Assembly: GCF_028502605.1 (NCBI RefSeq)
Contig: NC_079236.1
Location: forward strand, 1,860,001-1,924,000
DNA: 64,000 bases
Source: Trichoderma breve
Lineage: Eukaryota > Ascomycota > Sordariomycetes > Hypocreales > Hypocreaceae
Reading direction: 5' to 3'
This document shows positions 12,039 to 24,545 of the stretch, piece by piece; within the stretch, counting starts at the first letter, position 1; each line of letters opens with the position of its first letter. Under the pieces are notes generated by a model. That model made no database searches. It was not told the origin of the DNA and worked only from the letters and a program-made list of their open reading frames with translations. The translations under genes were made by a program, and so were the position numbers.

Positions 12039-15014
12039 ATGGAGGATGACGAGAACACGACGACCAGAATGGAGAAAGTGAAGCTCGAGGATGCCGCCGA
12101 CAGCGGCGCGCACTTGGAAAGCGCAGCGAGAGCCTCTACCTCAACCCCGAAGCCGCGGAGTAGCGAAGCCCCGTCCCCTGCCTCGCTGGATGGCACAAAG
12201 TCGCAGAGCGATAGCGTTGGAACTCCCAACTCGACGGCCAAGCCCGCGCGGTCGTCGCGCAAGTCGTCACAGAAGCCCACCGCTCGCGAGGTCCCCTTGT
12301 ATACCCACCTCCCAGACGTTACCGACGAATCTTGCCAGACCTTTCAGGTCATCCCCGACTGTCTCTATGGATCCAAGCATCTGGGCTCGACCGACAATGA
12401 CGCCCTCGACTGTGACTGCAGAGAAGAATGGCGTACGTCTAGAACTGCCGGCCCCCTTTCTTACCCATATCACCCTTGGATTTTCTTCATTATTACCAGC
12501 ATTCTTTCCACTTGGCTATTTTTACTGACGGAAAGCAGGAGATGGCGAGAATTTTGCCTGTGGCGAAGATTCAGACTGCATCAATCGCGCGACCAAGATG
12601 GAATGTAGCGCTAATGCGGGAAACTGTGGTGGCGGTTGTCAAAACAGGCGGTTTCAACGTAAACAGTACGCCGACGTGACAGTCATCAAGACTGAAAAGA
12701 AGGGCTTTGGCCTTCGCTCCAATTCAGCTCTAGAACCCAACGATTTCATTTATGAGTACATCGGAGAGGTTATCAATGAGCCGACTTTCCGGCGACGGAT
12801 GCTCCAATATGACGAAGAGGGCATCAAGCACTTCTATTTCATGTCGCTCAACAAAAACGAGTTTGTGGACGCGACCAAAAAGGGAAACCTAGGTCGGTTC
12901 TGCAACCATTCATGCAGCCCCAATTGTTTTGTGGACAAGTGGGTGGTTGGTGATAAGCTTCGCATGGGCATTTTTGCTTTGCGCAAGATTCGAGCAGGCG
13001 AGGAGCTCGTCTTCAACTACAATGTTGACCGCTACGGCGCGGAACCTCAGCCATGCTACTGCGGAGAAGCGAACTGTGTCGGCTTCATTGGAGGGAAGAC
13101 ACAGACTGAGCGCGCTACCAAGCTGCCCACCGCTACTGTCGAGGCGCTGGGTATCGATGGCGCTGACAGTTGGGATACCCATGTCCCCAAGAAGCCCCGC
13201 AAGAAGCGTCCTGACGAGGATGATGAGGAGTATGTCAACAGCATACAGCCCAGAAGCTTGGATGAGGACGATGCTCGCAAGGTCATGGCCACGTTGATGC
13301 AATGCAAGGAGAAGTGGATTGCAGTCAAGTTGCTTGAGCGAATCCAACGCTGTGACGAGGAACGCGTCGTTCATTGCGTGATGCGCATGCACGCATACCA
13401 AATCCTGAAAACCACCCTCAACACATTTATCGACGATCGCAACGTGGTCATGCAAGTCTTGTCAATCTTGGACAAGTTTCCCCGGTTGACGAGAAACAAG
13501 ATCCAAGACTCCAAAATCGAGGCGACAATCCAAAACCTGGCCGAATCCGAACATGAAGACGTGGCCTCTCAGTCCAAGAAGCTCCTCGACGAGTGGAGTA
13601 AGCTCGAAGTCGCCTACCGAATACGAAGGCGAAAAGTTGACCCCAACGCGCCGACACAAAATATCATTGATGAACGAAGGGGGCAGGCCCGTGAAGAGGA
13701 GGCGGCAGCGGCAGCGTCCCAGCCAACTCCCAAGACTGCGTCCCCACGTCCTATCGATGCCCCCAAGGGACCGCGAAGCAATGTGCCACAAAGGAACAAC
13801 TCATACTACAACAACAATGGCCATCGTCAGCGCAGACCGTTTCACAGCTCCTTGCCTGCAGGATGGTTTACCGCCAAGGATGCGGGCGGTAACACGTATT
13901 TTTACAACAAGCAGGGAAAATCAACTTGGGAGCGGCCCACACAGCCAGCCGCGGAACAGACGCCAAAGGCTCCGTCCAAGGCTATACAAGAGCAGCTACT
14001 CATTCAAAGCATCATTGACAAGGTGACAAAGGAGGGCACACCTAAGCAGCCAGCTTCGCAGACTCCGGCGCCAGCTGAGGCGTCTCCAAAGGAGCCCAAG
14101 AAGGACAAGTGGCGGTCTCTACCGGTAGAGAAGCAGATGAAAGTCTACGAACACACGGTATGTTGTAACATCAAAACCCGTGCCCAGCACACACCATTTC
14201 CTCGCCCCCCCCCTCCTCCATCTAGGCTGAGACTGACATGGCAACTGCGTAGGTGTACCCCCCCGTGAAGCACGTATTGGACAAATTTCGACACAAGCTT
14301 CCCAAGGAAGAGCTAAAGAGGCTTGGAAAAGACGTCGCGAAGAAGCTTGTGGCATCTGATTACAAGAACAATCGCGTCAACGACCCTGCCGCGCCGCTTA
14401 CCGAAAAGCAAGAGCGCAACATCAAGAAATACGTGAAAGACTTTTTGGACCGTGCAGTTGCCAAGTTTGAGGCACATCACAAAAGGAAGGCATCAGAGAC
14501 TTCGAAGAAGGGCCCGGACACGGAGCAGGGTGCCAACGGGAAACCAACCCCCGACGCGGACAAGGCTGGCGAGAGCCCAATCGACTCTCCCCCAGAGCCA
14601 GAAGCTGCCGCGGATGACATTGTTCTTAGTGATGTGGAAGATGACTCGCCCGATGCCCCTGATCGTAAACGAAAGCGTGATATTGACGCCGTGGAAGCCT
14701 CTGCAGAATCGCCCCTTGATGGTCCTGACATGAAGAGGCTAAAGGAGGATGGTGCAGACGGTGCCACTCCTCCACCCCCGCCTCCTCCTCCTCCAGAGAA
14801 CCCTGGTGTAAATCGCACGGAGGCGGAACTGGCTTTGCTTAAACAAGAAGAGGAGCTGATGCGAGAGAATGAGGAGGCGCAGAGGCTCGACGACGAAGAG
14901 CAGGCAAGGAAGAAAGAGGCCGCCTCGCGGTCGAACCCAGATGGTCCGGCCGGACAGCAAACGTCCATGGACGAACATGGTAATGCCCGACAACAGGAGC
15001 TGTTGGGCCATTAA
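12039..15014 (+). CDS. set2: histone H3 lysine-36 methyltransferase SET2
   Basis: Three exons, 12039-12432, 12539-14157 and 14253-15014, give about 924 aa. SET2 methylates H3K36 co-transcriptionally by binding the phosphorylated C-terminal domain of RNA polymerase II. Domains in order: a Ser/Pro-rich N-terminus; an AWS zinc region from about residue 128 (cysteines in [24 protein letters not shown]); a SET domain with [16 protein letters not shown] (about 254-261) and [12 protein letters not shown]; a post-[11 protein letters not shown] (about 304-311); a WW domain [19 protein letters not shown] (about 570-599); and a C-terminal SRI domain (about 660-745, [20 protein letters not shown]). The tail after SRI is acidic with a polyproline run. 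The start is the first ATG in a frame with none upstream. Full set of family domains, no missing key residue. Confidence 0.96.
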
Positions 15015-16266
15015 AAGTTACCAAGCTAAGATGACAATCATCATAATCAGGCTATCCTGGATTGCACATATTACAGTTAATGCACAAACCTCTGATTGCA
15101 TGGGAGTTTAAAGGGTCACGATAGAATCTGCATTGTACCATACGGTTACTTTTCTTCTTCTTCTTTTACCCCTTCTTTTTCAAAACGGGGGGTATTTGTA
15201 TATCATATCCCCCTCGGGTTTTATTTTCACCTATAATGGGAGCGGAGGAGATGAAATGTGCTTTATTTCCTCTCTCTTCGTCCTTTTTATTTGGCTTTCT
15301 ATTACTTTTTATATCTACTCGTTCATGACTTTAGGAAGCAGCAAAAAAAGGAATCTCTTTTTAGTCCCACGTTTTCTTTTTTCGGGACAGTGTAATTGGG
15401 GTTTGGTTTGGCATACCGGGAAATTGGAGGTGGAGGAGGCTTAGGAGGGGGGGATTTTACTACGAAATGGAATGGATGTTTTTTTACAGACAATGAGGCG
15501 TCGTCGCCAACGAAGTTCACCACGGTGTCTGCGTAATCGGAGAGGTGGAAAGGAGAGCAGAGGATAGGACAGGACAGGACAGGAGCAAGAAGGACGAATT
15601 TACGTCGCTTTTGAAAAAGAGCCTCCACCTTTTTTTGGAGGCTTGGGAGCGACTCGCTATATTTGATATACCTCGTTCTACCTATCTCTGTTTCCATCGA
15701 GATGATATCTGTGCTTTTGTGGCGTTTTAGGCTTGTGATTTGCGGCAGGGTATAGGGGACGTTTTCCATTTGTTGGTGGATTCAAAATGTGTTTTGCATA
15801 TGGCGTGCCTTGGCGCGGGAAATGGGACGGAAGGGGGGTTTTTTACAGGGGAAAAAAATAATGCTGCTAACGGGCTCACTTTGGCTTCTTTTTTTTCTTT
15901 TTGCATCCCGACGTTGATTTGACGTGATCAACGGGGACATGGAGTCTTGGATATACTTTTATTTATTTCTAATTGGTACCGGAATGGAATGACACGGGAA
16001 GATTTCTTATGGCTGTGCCAGGATAACGTAATATTGAATTAACTTGAACTTTAGAGGATACAAATAAAGGTAGAGAGACCATGTCCCAAAACGAAACGCC
16101 ACCACGCCGCCCTTGTCCAAATGAAGATGCCGTGATGATCTTTATAAAACGCTGACCTTGGGGTTGTCAATTATATGTACAGATGTGTTGCTCCTTGCCT
16201 TATATACCAAAGGGAAGTGTTTATATGCCGGGATGAGGTTCGTGGTAGATGAATCGCATGATTAAA
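15015..16266. other. intergenic between convergent genes
   Basis: The 3' sides of SET2 and the rRNA methyltransferase gene meet here. T-rich and A-rich 3'-UTR-like sequence; no gene or structured repeat seen. Confidence 0.6.
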
Positions 16267-17244
16267 TCACTCGTCGTCTTCGTCGCTCGAAGAGTCGTCG
16301 CCAGATCGCTTCCGCTTCTTGCCCACCTGGCTCTGTATCTCTTCCTTCCTCATAAAAACATAGCTCCTCGCGGGCCTGTCCTCGCCCTTCCAACCAGAGC
16401 TCTCCTCCCCCTTCTTATTCCTCACGACGCCAAAAGTGCGAGCGTGGTGATAGCCCGGGTACGAGTCGGCCTGAAAGCGGAAGCTGCGCTCGAGCTGGAG
16501 GCCGGCGTGGCGGCCGAGGTCGCGGATGTTCCAGAGGGTGTAGGGCTCGCTCTCGAAGAGGGTGACGACGATGGAGCCGCCGCGGGCGAGCGGGGCGGCG
16601 GGCGAGGCGAGGGCGCGCTGGAAGAAGGAGACGAGGAGCTCCTGGTTGTAGCGGACCTGGCGGTTGACGTCTGTGGACTTGCCGCCGACGTGGGGGAAGT
16701 TGAAGATGATTCGGTCGTGGGGGACGCGGGCGACGGAGGGAGGGAGCTTGGTGGCGTCGACGTTGTAGACCAGCTTGTTGTTGACGATCTTGCGCTTCTT
16801 GGAATTGACAGCGTCGGAATTGTCGTCGTCCTCGTCGTATTCATCGTCATCATCGCCGTCCGGTTGACCGTCTGGGTCGGCATCGGCCCCGGCGCCGTGA
16901 CTGGGGGGATCCGGGCGGCGGTTGACGACGGCAATGTTGGTATCCACGGCGGGGTACTTTGCTAGCAGCTCGGCATGGTCCTTTTCCAGCACCGTCGCCG
17001 TGACGTTTGTGCAGCCGTGGTGCTCGATGATGGACGCGGCGAAGCTCAGGTCGCCCTCTCCCACCAGCAGGATGCGGTCGCCGGGGCTGAAGGGGATCAC
17101 CGGCTCGTCGTGCTGCTGCTGACGGTGCTTCTTGGCTGGCTTGGGTTGGAGGGGCTTCTTCGATTGGCTCTTGTCCTTTTGCTGCGGACGCCCGGAAGGT
17201 CGCTGTGCAGCCTGTTGGCGCGCCAGCTTCCGCCTTTTTGCCAT
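16267..17244 (-). CDS. 25S rRNA (uridine-N3)-methyltransferase, BMT5-like
   Basis: Single exon of 325 aa. BMT5-family enzymes use SAM to methylate N3 of a uridine in large-subunit rRNA in the nucleolus. The N-terminus is very basic (MAKRRKLARQQ, then KPAKKHRQQQ), fitting nucleolar targeting. The Rossmann-like methyltransferase core starts at about residue 50 with DRILLVGEGDLSFAASI, the family's SAM-binding signature, followed by VTATVLEKDHAELLAKYP. The acidic DDDDEYDEDDD insert is typical of fungal members. DRIIFNFPHVGGKSTDVNRQ is the family's FNFPH catalytic/substrate block. The C-terminus has a KKRKR basic patch and acidic tail. Length fits the family. Confidence 0.92.
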   Translation of the reverse strand: MAKRRKLARQQAAQRPSGRPQQKDKSQSKKPLQPKPAKKHRQQQHDEPVIPFSPGDRILLVGEGDLSFAASIIEHHGCTNVTATVLEKDHAELLAKYPAVDTNIAVVNRRPDPPSHGAGADADPDGQPDGDDDDEYDEDDDNSDAVNSKKRKIVNNKLVYNVDATKLPPSVARVPHDRIIFNFPHVGGKSTDVNRQVRYNQELLVSFFQRALASPAAPLARGGSIVVTLFESEPYTLWNIRDLGRHAGLQLERSFRFQADSYPGYHHARTFGVVRNKKGEESSGWKGEDRPARSYVFMRKEEIQSQVGKKRKRSGDDSSSDEDDE

Positions 17245-20200
17245 TGGACGGTTATTGGAAGCAGCGCAGCTTCAAATGGTTGCAATTCGTGGGGGAGAAT
17301 GCGATGTCGATTGATGCAAAGAAGCGGCATGGAAGGAAAAAAAAAAAGCTGAGGTAGCTGAGGCGGAACCACTTTTAGGGCGTGTGCTCCCAAAGAGAGC
17401 CAAAAAAAAAAGGGACCAGTGACTCTTGGTACAAAGCACAAGGGGAAGATCTCACGTGCAACTACGGGCGGGATGGCGGCAGCGGATTGAGAGATTGGTC
17501 CAATCAGCGATAAGGCTTTCGGGAGCGACGCCCAAATTAGGTGCCCGTCCAGAGCCGCGCTAAAATCGTGCTGTAAAGCCCGCTGTTTAACACGATTGCG
17601 GAGCACTGCGCTACAGCGCTTCTGCAGATGACGGTAGATCGTGTGCAGCGGTGGTTTTTGACATCTGAGTTGTGAGGCGGGTCGATGCGAGATGCGAAAG
17701 GACATGAGAAAATGGGTAAAGGAAAATAAGTAACAAGTCAATTTATTGTAAAAGAAGGAGAATATCTGTTAATTATTGCTGATTGTTCTAGTGGTTGGCT
17801 ATGAAAGTGGAAAAAAAAAGCAAAACGTTGAAGATCCATCAAGAGGTATTGAGGCATCAATTGCGTCCATTAATTGCGGGCAGTTGCTTGTAGGGGAGTA
17901 ACACCACTGTGGATGGCACCGACTAGCAGTGGCAGCAGCCCTGAGGGTCGTCATAGAAGAGGTCTGGTAGGCGGGCTAGTACGTACCTCTTTTTTTATCG
18001 CGCCGTCACAATCCTAAAGAGGCAATTCGCTGGGTGGGGACAGGCAAGGAGAGGTCAGAAAAAGCAAGACCGCAAAATAAATAAGGGCATACATTTGGCA
18101 ATAAGTAGTAGTAGCGCTTTTATAAGGGAACGCCTATTTAACCAGCGCCAGAATTTAACTATATAACCATAGTAGCAGTTACGATTAAAACATAGATATA
18201 ACAGCAGTCACTATAAAAATATAAATATAATAGAAGTTACTAAAGAAATATAGATATAATAGCAGATAGCTATGCTTAAAGAACAGGCGTATAATTGAAC
18301 GCGTGGGTGCTCGTAATCTTCTCCGTCTCGGTTTTTCTGTCCTCCGCTTGACAGGGGGGACCTGTTTGTCGCTACTGTGCTCGTGGCCACAAGAATCACT
18401 GCAAAACAACGTCAATGAGACAGAGGGGGAGCAGCCTCAAACAAAGGGGGGCATCGTGTCGTAAAAGGAAGTCGGCGTCTTTGTACTCAGAGAGAGAGAA
18501 TGTGTGTATGCTCTGCGATTCAATCCTATTGTCTTGGATCTTGTATGGGAGTTTGGTGCCTCGCTTTCGGAAGCCTCATCACCGAGACGCAGCAGAAAGT
18601 GAGCTCAACGTGATTTTTCGCCAGGCACCTTGTTGCGCAATGCAGCTTTTAGGCTCTTTTTTTCGGGGCTTCACGGATGCCAGCGGTCCACCTCCCAAAA
18701 GAAGCTCAATGGGCAGTGACATGAAAGTGAAATCAGGCTCTGCCTTGCATATCGTGCCCAACGCACGCACAGCAGGCCCGCGAGCACGACGCGGGAGACG
18801 CGGACAGCGCCGGCATCTGGTGTCCCGACATGTGCATTGGTTTGCATTTTGCAGCTGCGCTATGGCGTGTTCCCATGAGATGGCAGCATCTTGCCATCTA
18901 CCATCTACCCACGTAGCCACGGCGTTGTTCGTTGTCGCGGCACCCCTGGAAACGATGGACCAGGGCTTATTCTTTTGAACATGTCCATCGTCACAAAGAT
19001 CGCCGTCATGTCAATAATGCAAGCCTGCGGCGTAAATCATCAAATGCTTTCCTCGTCTCTCGTAGCAACCGCTTCTTCTGGCGTTACTCAAAAGTGAGCG
19101 CATGTTGAAGTTCTCACAGCCGCGCTTCTCCACTCTGCGGTGAAGAGGAGTCTCGTCTCGTCTGGCCTGTCCCCTGCAAGTCACCGGTACCTGCTGCCAC
19201 TCAAAGTCCCCTTCAAAGTCCCTTCCCCAGCAAGCCCACTCGAGCGCGGCAGCCGGAGATTCACCTGGTCCGCACCAACCAGAGGCGCGGGAATAAACAA
19301 AACCGGTCTAGAGGCGCTGCGTCCGACTGCGTGCAGTGGGCGATGTGCAATGTTCCCGGTACCACGGAGTGACCCTCCCCCCCCGTCCACTGCTGTAAAA
19401 GTACATACACGCACCAGCTAAGGTACGGTACACGCCTGGCGGTTGGGCCGGGGCCCAGAAAAGGGATTGGCCGCACTGGACCTTTTTCGTCTCGACAGCG
19501 TTGCCGCGTTTCTTGAGCTTTCACCGTCAAAAATCTTCCCGGCACCTCGCCAGCGCATTTCATTTCATCTCAGCAGCTGCTGCGTCCGAGTCTTATTATT
19601 ATTCTTCTTATTGTTCTCGCTGCTCAATAGCTGCTGCTCCTTTCCGTGCTCTGCCCATTGTCTGTGCTGCGCGGTGAGTGAGCCGCCTCGCCCAGTCAGA
19701 CGAAAAAGCCGGTGCTCTGCCCAGCCTTTTTTTCTCGTCCGGCCTATTGCAGTAGACGCCTCAGTACAAAGTCAGCTTCTCTTCACTTTCACCCCAAAAG
19801 CGGCACTGCGGTTCCCCAGCCTTAGTGGCTGCTGCTATTGGTGTACGTACCTCGTGCACTTCACCAGCCGGACCTTTTTCTTTTCAAACGCTTCCATGTT
19901 TGTGGCTGCTCCAAACCATCAACACAACATCCTCAAAACTCGCATTCTCCCTCTTCTTCATCCATCTCGTCTTGCCTCATCCCCAACCCTTGCACTGCAT
20001 TGCTGCACTTAGGTCTGCGTCTCTCTTCTTTTCGTCGTCGTCAAGCTTCTCCTTCGGCACCGCGGCGCGCGTGCTCTTTCGGCTTACTTGACACTCTTGG
20101 TTGGCTGGCCTGACCCCGGCTTTACAACTCACAAGCTGCGTTTTTGTTCTCTTCTCTTCCCAGACACCAAACCTCTTCTACGCCTCTCTCCTCATCTTCA

Positions 20201-20331
20201 CACACTCAGCTGCCCATCTAAACATCCCCTCGCCTCCCATCTTCATCCTCTCACACTCTCCCATCATCGCCAACTCTCACCCGCAACGCCACACTCCTTC
20301 TCTTCATACATGGTCGAGCTAGTCTCTCACC
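17245..20331. other. intergenic region with repeat element and CT-rich leader
   Basis: Holds the small inverted-repeat-ended element at 18041-18354. From about 19.4 kb there is a pyrimidine-rich plus-strand tract that is probably promoter and 5' leader of the gene at 20332. Frames of 90-190 codons here are low complexity and I do not call them. Confidence 0.55.
18041..18354. mobile_element. MITE-like element, copy A
   Basis: About 314 bp with imperfect terminal inverted repeats of about 28-32 bp. The left end is CAGGCAAGGAGAGGTCAGAA. The right end, read in reverse complement, is CTGTCAAGCGGAGGACAGAA. Inside are a TATTTAACCAGC block (18135-18146) and about three AT-rich tandem units of about 33 bp containing ATAGATATAA. 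The same ends, block and units recur in the same orientation at 43162-43516. No open frame, so it would be non-autonomous. A target-site duplication is not clear. A tRNA-derived SINE is a weaker alternative. Confidence 0.65.
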
Positions 20332-23300
20332 ATGGCTGCTGAGAACGAGTCGCTCACACGGGAGCCTGCCACCCGTGGCCGCGGCAGAGGTGGGCGCGGT
20401 GGCCGTGCTGGCCGAGGTCGAGGCGGCGGTAGAGGCGCTTCCTCGTTGACTGGAGGCATTACCAAATCAACATATACCAAGACCGGCCGCGGTGGCACGC
20501 GGAGAGGTCGAGCCAAAAGCTTCGCAGACTCTCGCGTCCAGGCCGCCTATGAGCGCCAGAGAGATCTCAAGGCCACCTATCAGGCCGTGGCGCATGCTCT
20601 CAAGCCCGCCCTGCAGGAACTCGCCGACCGCACCATCGAGGAGATCCTGGCAAGGTCGGACTCACTTCGATTCTCCAGTGAACACCTGCCGGTCCTGCAA
20701 GAGCTTCACGATCGCCTCGAAGAGAAACTCAAGCTCTTTGACCGCCAGCTGGAAGCCAATCTAAAGCTTGCTGAAGGCACTTACGATGCCGAGCAGTATG
20801 TCCTAGAACAGGAATTCATAGTACGTCCATTTTCCTTTCATCCCTACCCACGCCGAGTTTTTTCCCCTTCGGCTTTGCTTTTTTTTACACCCATTCTTTC
20901 CGTGGCGGTACCCTAGCTGACAGTTCTCCGTCTCGCAGAATGGTCTTCAGGACATTGAAGAACAGTTTTACGACGGCCAAGGTAACCGTCTCCGCATTCT
21001 TGCTGCACTGGAATCAAGAGATCTCCCAGTCGATGTAAGTATTTTGCTGTTCTATTAGTCATGGGATGCCCTGATCGGCACACCGTCCCCCCTTCCACCC
21101 TCCTAGCCTCTTTTAGCCTCCGCTCGAGGGTCATGGGTGCAGCTTTATCCAGACGCTTTTTACTGACGCGATACCACCACAGATCTCCGATGACCAGTAT
21201 GAGTACAAAGTCATTACTGATCATCAACTCGACAATGATTTCGGCATCTATGAATGCTACAAGGATGGTCACTTGGTGCCTTATCCCTCCCGCGTCGAGG
21301 GTACCGAGATGTGGCACAAGGTGCGCGATGCTGAGGCTGCCGCCGCTGCCGTGACTACCACCACGACCTCTTCTGGCACTCGAGGAGGAAGAGGTGGCCG
21401 TGGCCGAGGCAGCAACAAGCGCCGTGCCCAAGACCAGCCGGATGGCCAGCCCACACCCAAGAAGACGACTCGCAGCAACTTTGATAGCCAGCTTCTGCCC
21501 GCCGCCCCAATTGCTCCCGCCAAGGGTCTCCTCGCAACCGAAATTGAGGCTCACATCGAAGGCGCTCCAGCCGAAGAGGACTCTGCTCCTGCCTCTCCCG
21601 AACCCGTCGTCATTCCCAATGGTGCCACTTCTACTGCCGTCGTCAAGTCCAACGGCAAGCAGTCAGCTCGCGAAAAGAGCCCACCTCTGCCCAAGAACAT
21701 CTCGGAGCCTGACGAGTACGGCTGCCGCATGTACAACCAGAGACCGTCCATGAAAGAGAAGGGCATTAACAGCCGCCTTCTCGCTCCGCGACTCTTCTGG
21801 TTTGATGACCATGACATTGGCTTCCGTGACAGCTCCAATGACTCTTCCAAAGGCCACACTCGCGCCAAACGGGGTAAATACCTCGACACTCCCAACAGCA
21901 ATGGCATGCACTTTGACTACTGGTGCAACGGCTATGACTACTCCAACACTCGTCCATCTGATTTCGACCAGGAGCTCGTCAAGAAGCATGGCCTCCACCC
22001 GAAATATGGCATCTTCTTGCCCAACAGCACAAACGAGCCGGAGCCTACCATGCCGTTTGTCATGCCCGGAAAGCCCGTGGTCTACATTGCCGAGCCTTCT
22101 GGTCGCATCTCTCACGCTTCACGCTCATTCCAGAGGACGATTAACTATCGTCGTGTGGAGGATGCGCCTGTGAGAGTGAAGATGAATGCGGCTATGCGGC
22201 GCTTCTGCAAGATGGGCGACATCCCCCTGGAAGATATTGCCGTCACAGAATACGTGTACACCGATGAAGAACTTCGCGCCCGATCTCTAGGCACGGCAGC
22301 CCTGGAGCTCGAGTCTAAGCCCGAGGTCGTCGAAACCTCGCCCGAGACTGATGAGCAGGTCGCCACCGAGGAGGAATCTGCTGAGTCGTCTCAGGGTGGC
22401 CTTGCTGCCATGTCCGTTCTTACCTACGCGACTGCATTCGTGGAGGCGGAAGAGAACACGCGAGTTGTGGTGCCTGCACCAAAGCCTGCAAGATATGATG
22501 CCATTAGAGATGTCTTCACGGATTCCAAACCTGCTGGGGCACCTGCCGTTGAGACGAACAACAACCTCAACCTCAATTTCCTTGCTGAGCTGTGCAACGT
22601 CGAAACTCGTCTGCATGAACCCGAGGGCAACACCATCAAGGCCCCGACTCCTCTCATGCCTATGCCCATGCCCATGCCTGAGGTAGAGTCCGATATGAGA
22701 ACCCAACGCGAAGATTTGCCACCCGTTGCTCCTTTGAGCCATGCTCCCATCAGCAGCCAGCATGCCCCTATTGAGCCTGTTGGAGGATACATCCGAAATC
22801 CCCAGCCGCAGCGAGAGCTCCCGCCAGTGCAGCCAGTCGGTCCAGGTCATGTTGCCGTCTCTCACCCTCCTCACCACGCTGTACCAGAGCCAATTGCCTA
22901 TCAGCAGCCTCCGCCCGAGCAGCCTATGGTTCATGCACCACCGCCAAGGGCTATGGAGTATAAGCAGCATCCTGCACCTCCCCTTCCTCCACAAGCTCCT
23001 CCTGTCCAGGAACAGCACCAACCCTACTACTCTTCCTACGGGTATAATGTGCCGGAACCTCGAGACATGCATATGGGCTCTGGACGGCCAATCGAGCCAG
23101 TCTACGCAAGTAGCCGTATGGCAAACTATGGCCCCGAAGGCCCCGGTCCGGCGCCGGCTCCTGCACAAGCTGCTCCTGTGCCTCCTCCAGGCCCCAACAC
23201 AGGATATCCCCGTACCTACTGGTCGTCCCAGCAGCCTGCTACTCAGGCGCCGCCGCCACCACCTCCTCAACAGCCGCTACAGCCACAGCCACAGCAGCAT

Positions 23301-23999
23301 TATTCACAGGCTCCTCCTCCAAGGATGCCCTTCTCTCATAACCCAAATCCCGAAACACTCCCGCCTCAACCCCTTCCGCCCCTCCGACCACCTCGGGGCC
23401 GGGCTCAGCCCGTCCAGGATGACATGATGCGAGACCCTATGATGAGGCCAGCTGTTCATAGCATGAACAACTATTATAATCCTGCTCCGTCTCGATCTTA
23501 CCACCATGGATACCCTGCTGCCGAACCCCTTGCTCCTATGCCATCAATCGGACCGGAAAGAATCCTGCCCAACCCTCAGCAACAGCAATCCTACATGGGA
23601 CCATCTGGTCCTGGCTACGCGCCTCAGATCCTGTCTCCAACTTTTGGAAACCCGCAGCCCATGTCCGGCCCTATGGCCCAAAGCCCCCCCGGGACGCCAC
23701 AAGGGATGCACGGCTCTATGCATCGCCATCGATCCACACCTTCGGGGTCTTCTGATGCTGGATCTGGAAAGTATCGCAAACTACAGCCCGCCCCAGTCCC
23801 CGCTCATCGAGCATGGTCGAACAAGCCCGAGTTGAAGACCATTCCCTATGATCACAAGGAAACAGGCTCATTGGCTGCCCTTCCGAGCTCTGGTCCAACG
23901 CAAATTAGAGGATGGAATGTTAACCAACCTCGGAAGCGAAGCAAGGCTGATAAGCAGGACAGAGCAGACTCAGGAAATGACCGGGATGATTCCAGATAG
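20332..23999 (+). CDS. large RGG / proline-rich conserved fungal protein (function unknown)
   Basis: Three exons, 20332-20820, 20939-21034 and 21183-23999, give about 1133 aa to the first stop (TAG). I do not recognise the family with certainty. The N-terminus (about residues 15-40) is an RGG box of repeated GRGRGG units, typical of RNA- or methylarginine-linked proteins. Residues about 60-230 are helical with heptad-like EELHDRLEEKLKLFDRQLE. A second RGG patch and an NLS-like SNKRRAQDQ follow. A compact region starting EYGCRMYNQRPS and running through RLFWFDDHDIGFRDSSND to CKMGDIPLEDIAVTEYVYT looks folded and conserved. The last 500 residues are Pro/Gln-rich and disordered. A nuclear, chromatin- or RNA-associated role is inferred only from composition. 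The TAG is followed in the same frame by 181 open codons (next entry). Confidence 0.8.
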
Positions 24000-24545
24000 A
24001 AACGGGAAACACCTGGTCAACCAGTGGCTCCAGGGGATTCTATTAACCACGAGGCTGTGGCTCCTCACCCCAACTGGTCTGTTCGATTTGCCGAGCCAAT
24101 CACTCAATTGCCACCTCTATTTCCGCGCAATACCCCCCCTGTTCCACGACGGACAATGACTCTTGAAATGGATCTCGACCAGCCCTTTACACTGCCTGAT
24201 GAAGGTGCTGGCAATCCTACCGAGCTAGCCATTCCCCCTACAAATACAGCCCCTCCTGAAGCCTTAGCTTCTCAGGATGGCACGACCTCGTCACGTCGTC
24301 TTCGCCCAAGGAAGGCAAAAACACCCGCAACCCCCAGCACCACCGCTTCTACTCAATCAACTGGGCCCCGCCGTTCTCGTGCTAAGAGCACGACATCTAA
24401 AAAAACAAGCCGAGCAGCATCAAAGAAGAAGGTTGCTCGAAGGGAGACTGCCCTGGCCACCACCCAAGCCGAACAGCAACTTGTTACCGAGACTCCAGCT
24501 GCCGCTCTTGACTCTACATCTCAGCCAGAGGCTGGAAGCAAATAA
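24000..24545 (+). other. same-frame 181-codon extension after the TAG stop
   Basis: Directly after the TAG at 23997-23999 the same frame stays open for 181 codons to a TAA. It has protein-like composition: a NWSVRFAEPITQLPPLF segment, MTLEMDLDQPFTLPDE, then a strongly basic tail (SSRRLRPRKAKT, RRSRAKSTTSKKTSRAASKK) that looks like a nuclear-localisation or DNA-binding tail fitting the preceding protein. No GT-AG intron with compatible phase and good consensus removes the TAG. It may be read after mRNA editing, by readthrough or in a species without the stop; it could also reflect a sequence error. Confidence 0.55.

Noticed and set aside
18415..18978. 187-codon plus-strand frame
   Set aside because: Lies just after the repeat element; no motifs and poor codon character.
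23919..24053. Intron that would remove the TAG of the RGG/proline-rich gene
   Set aside because: The only phase-compatible pair is a GTTAAC donor with a GAG acceptor, both poor; better CAG acceptors are out of phase.
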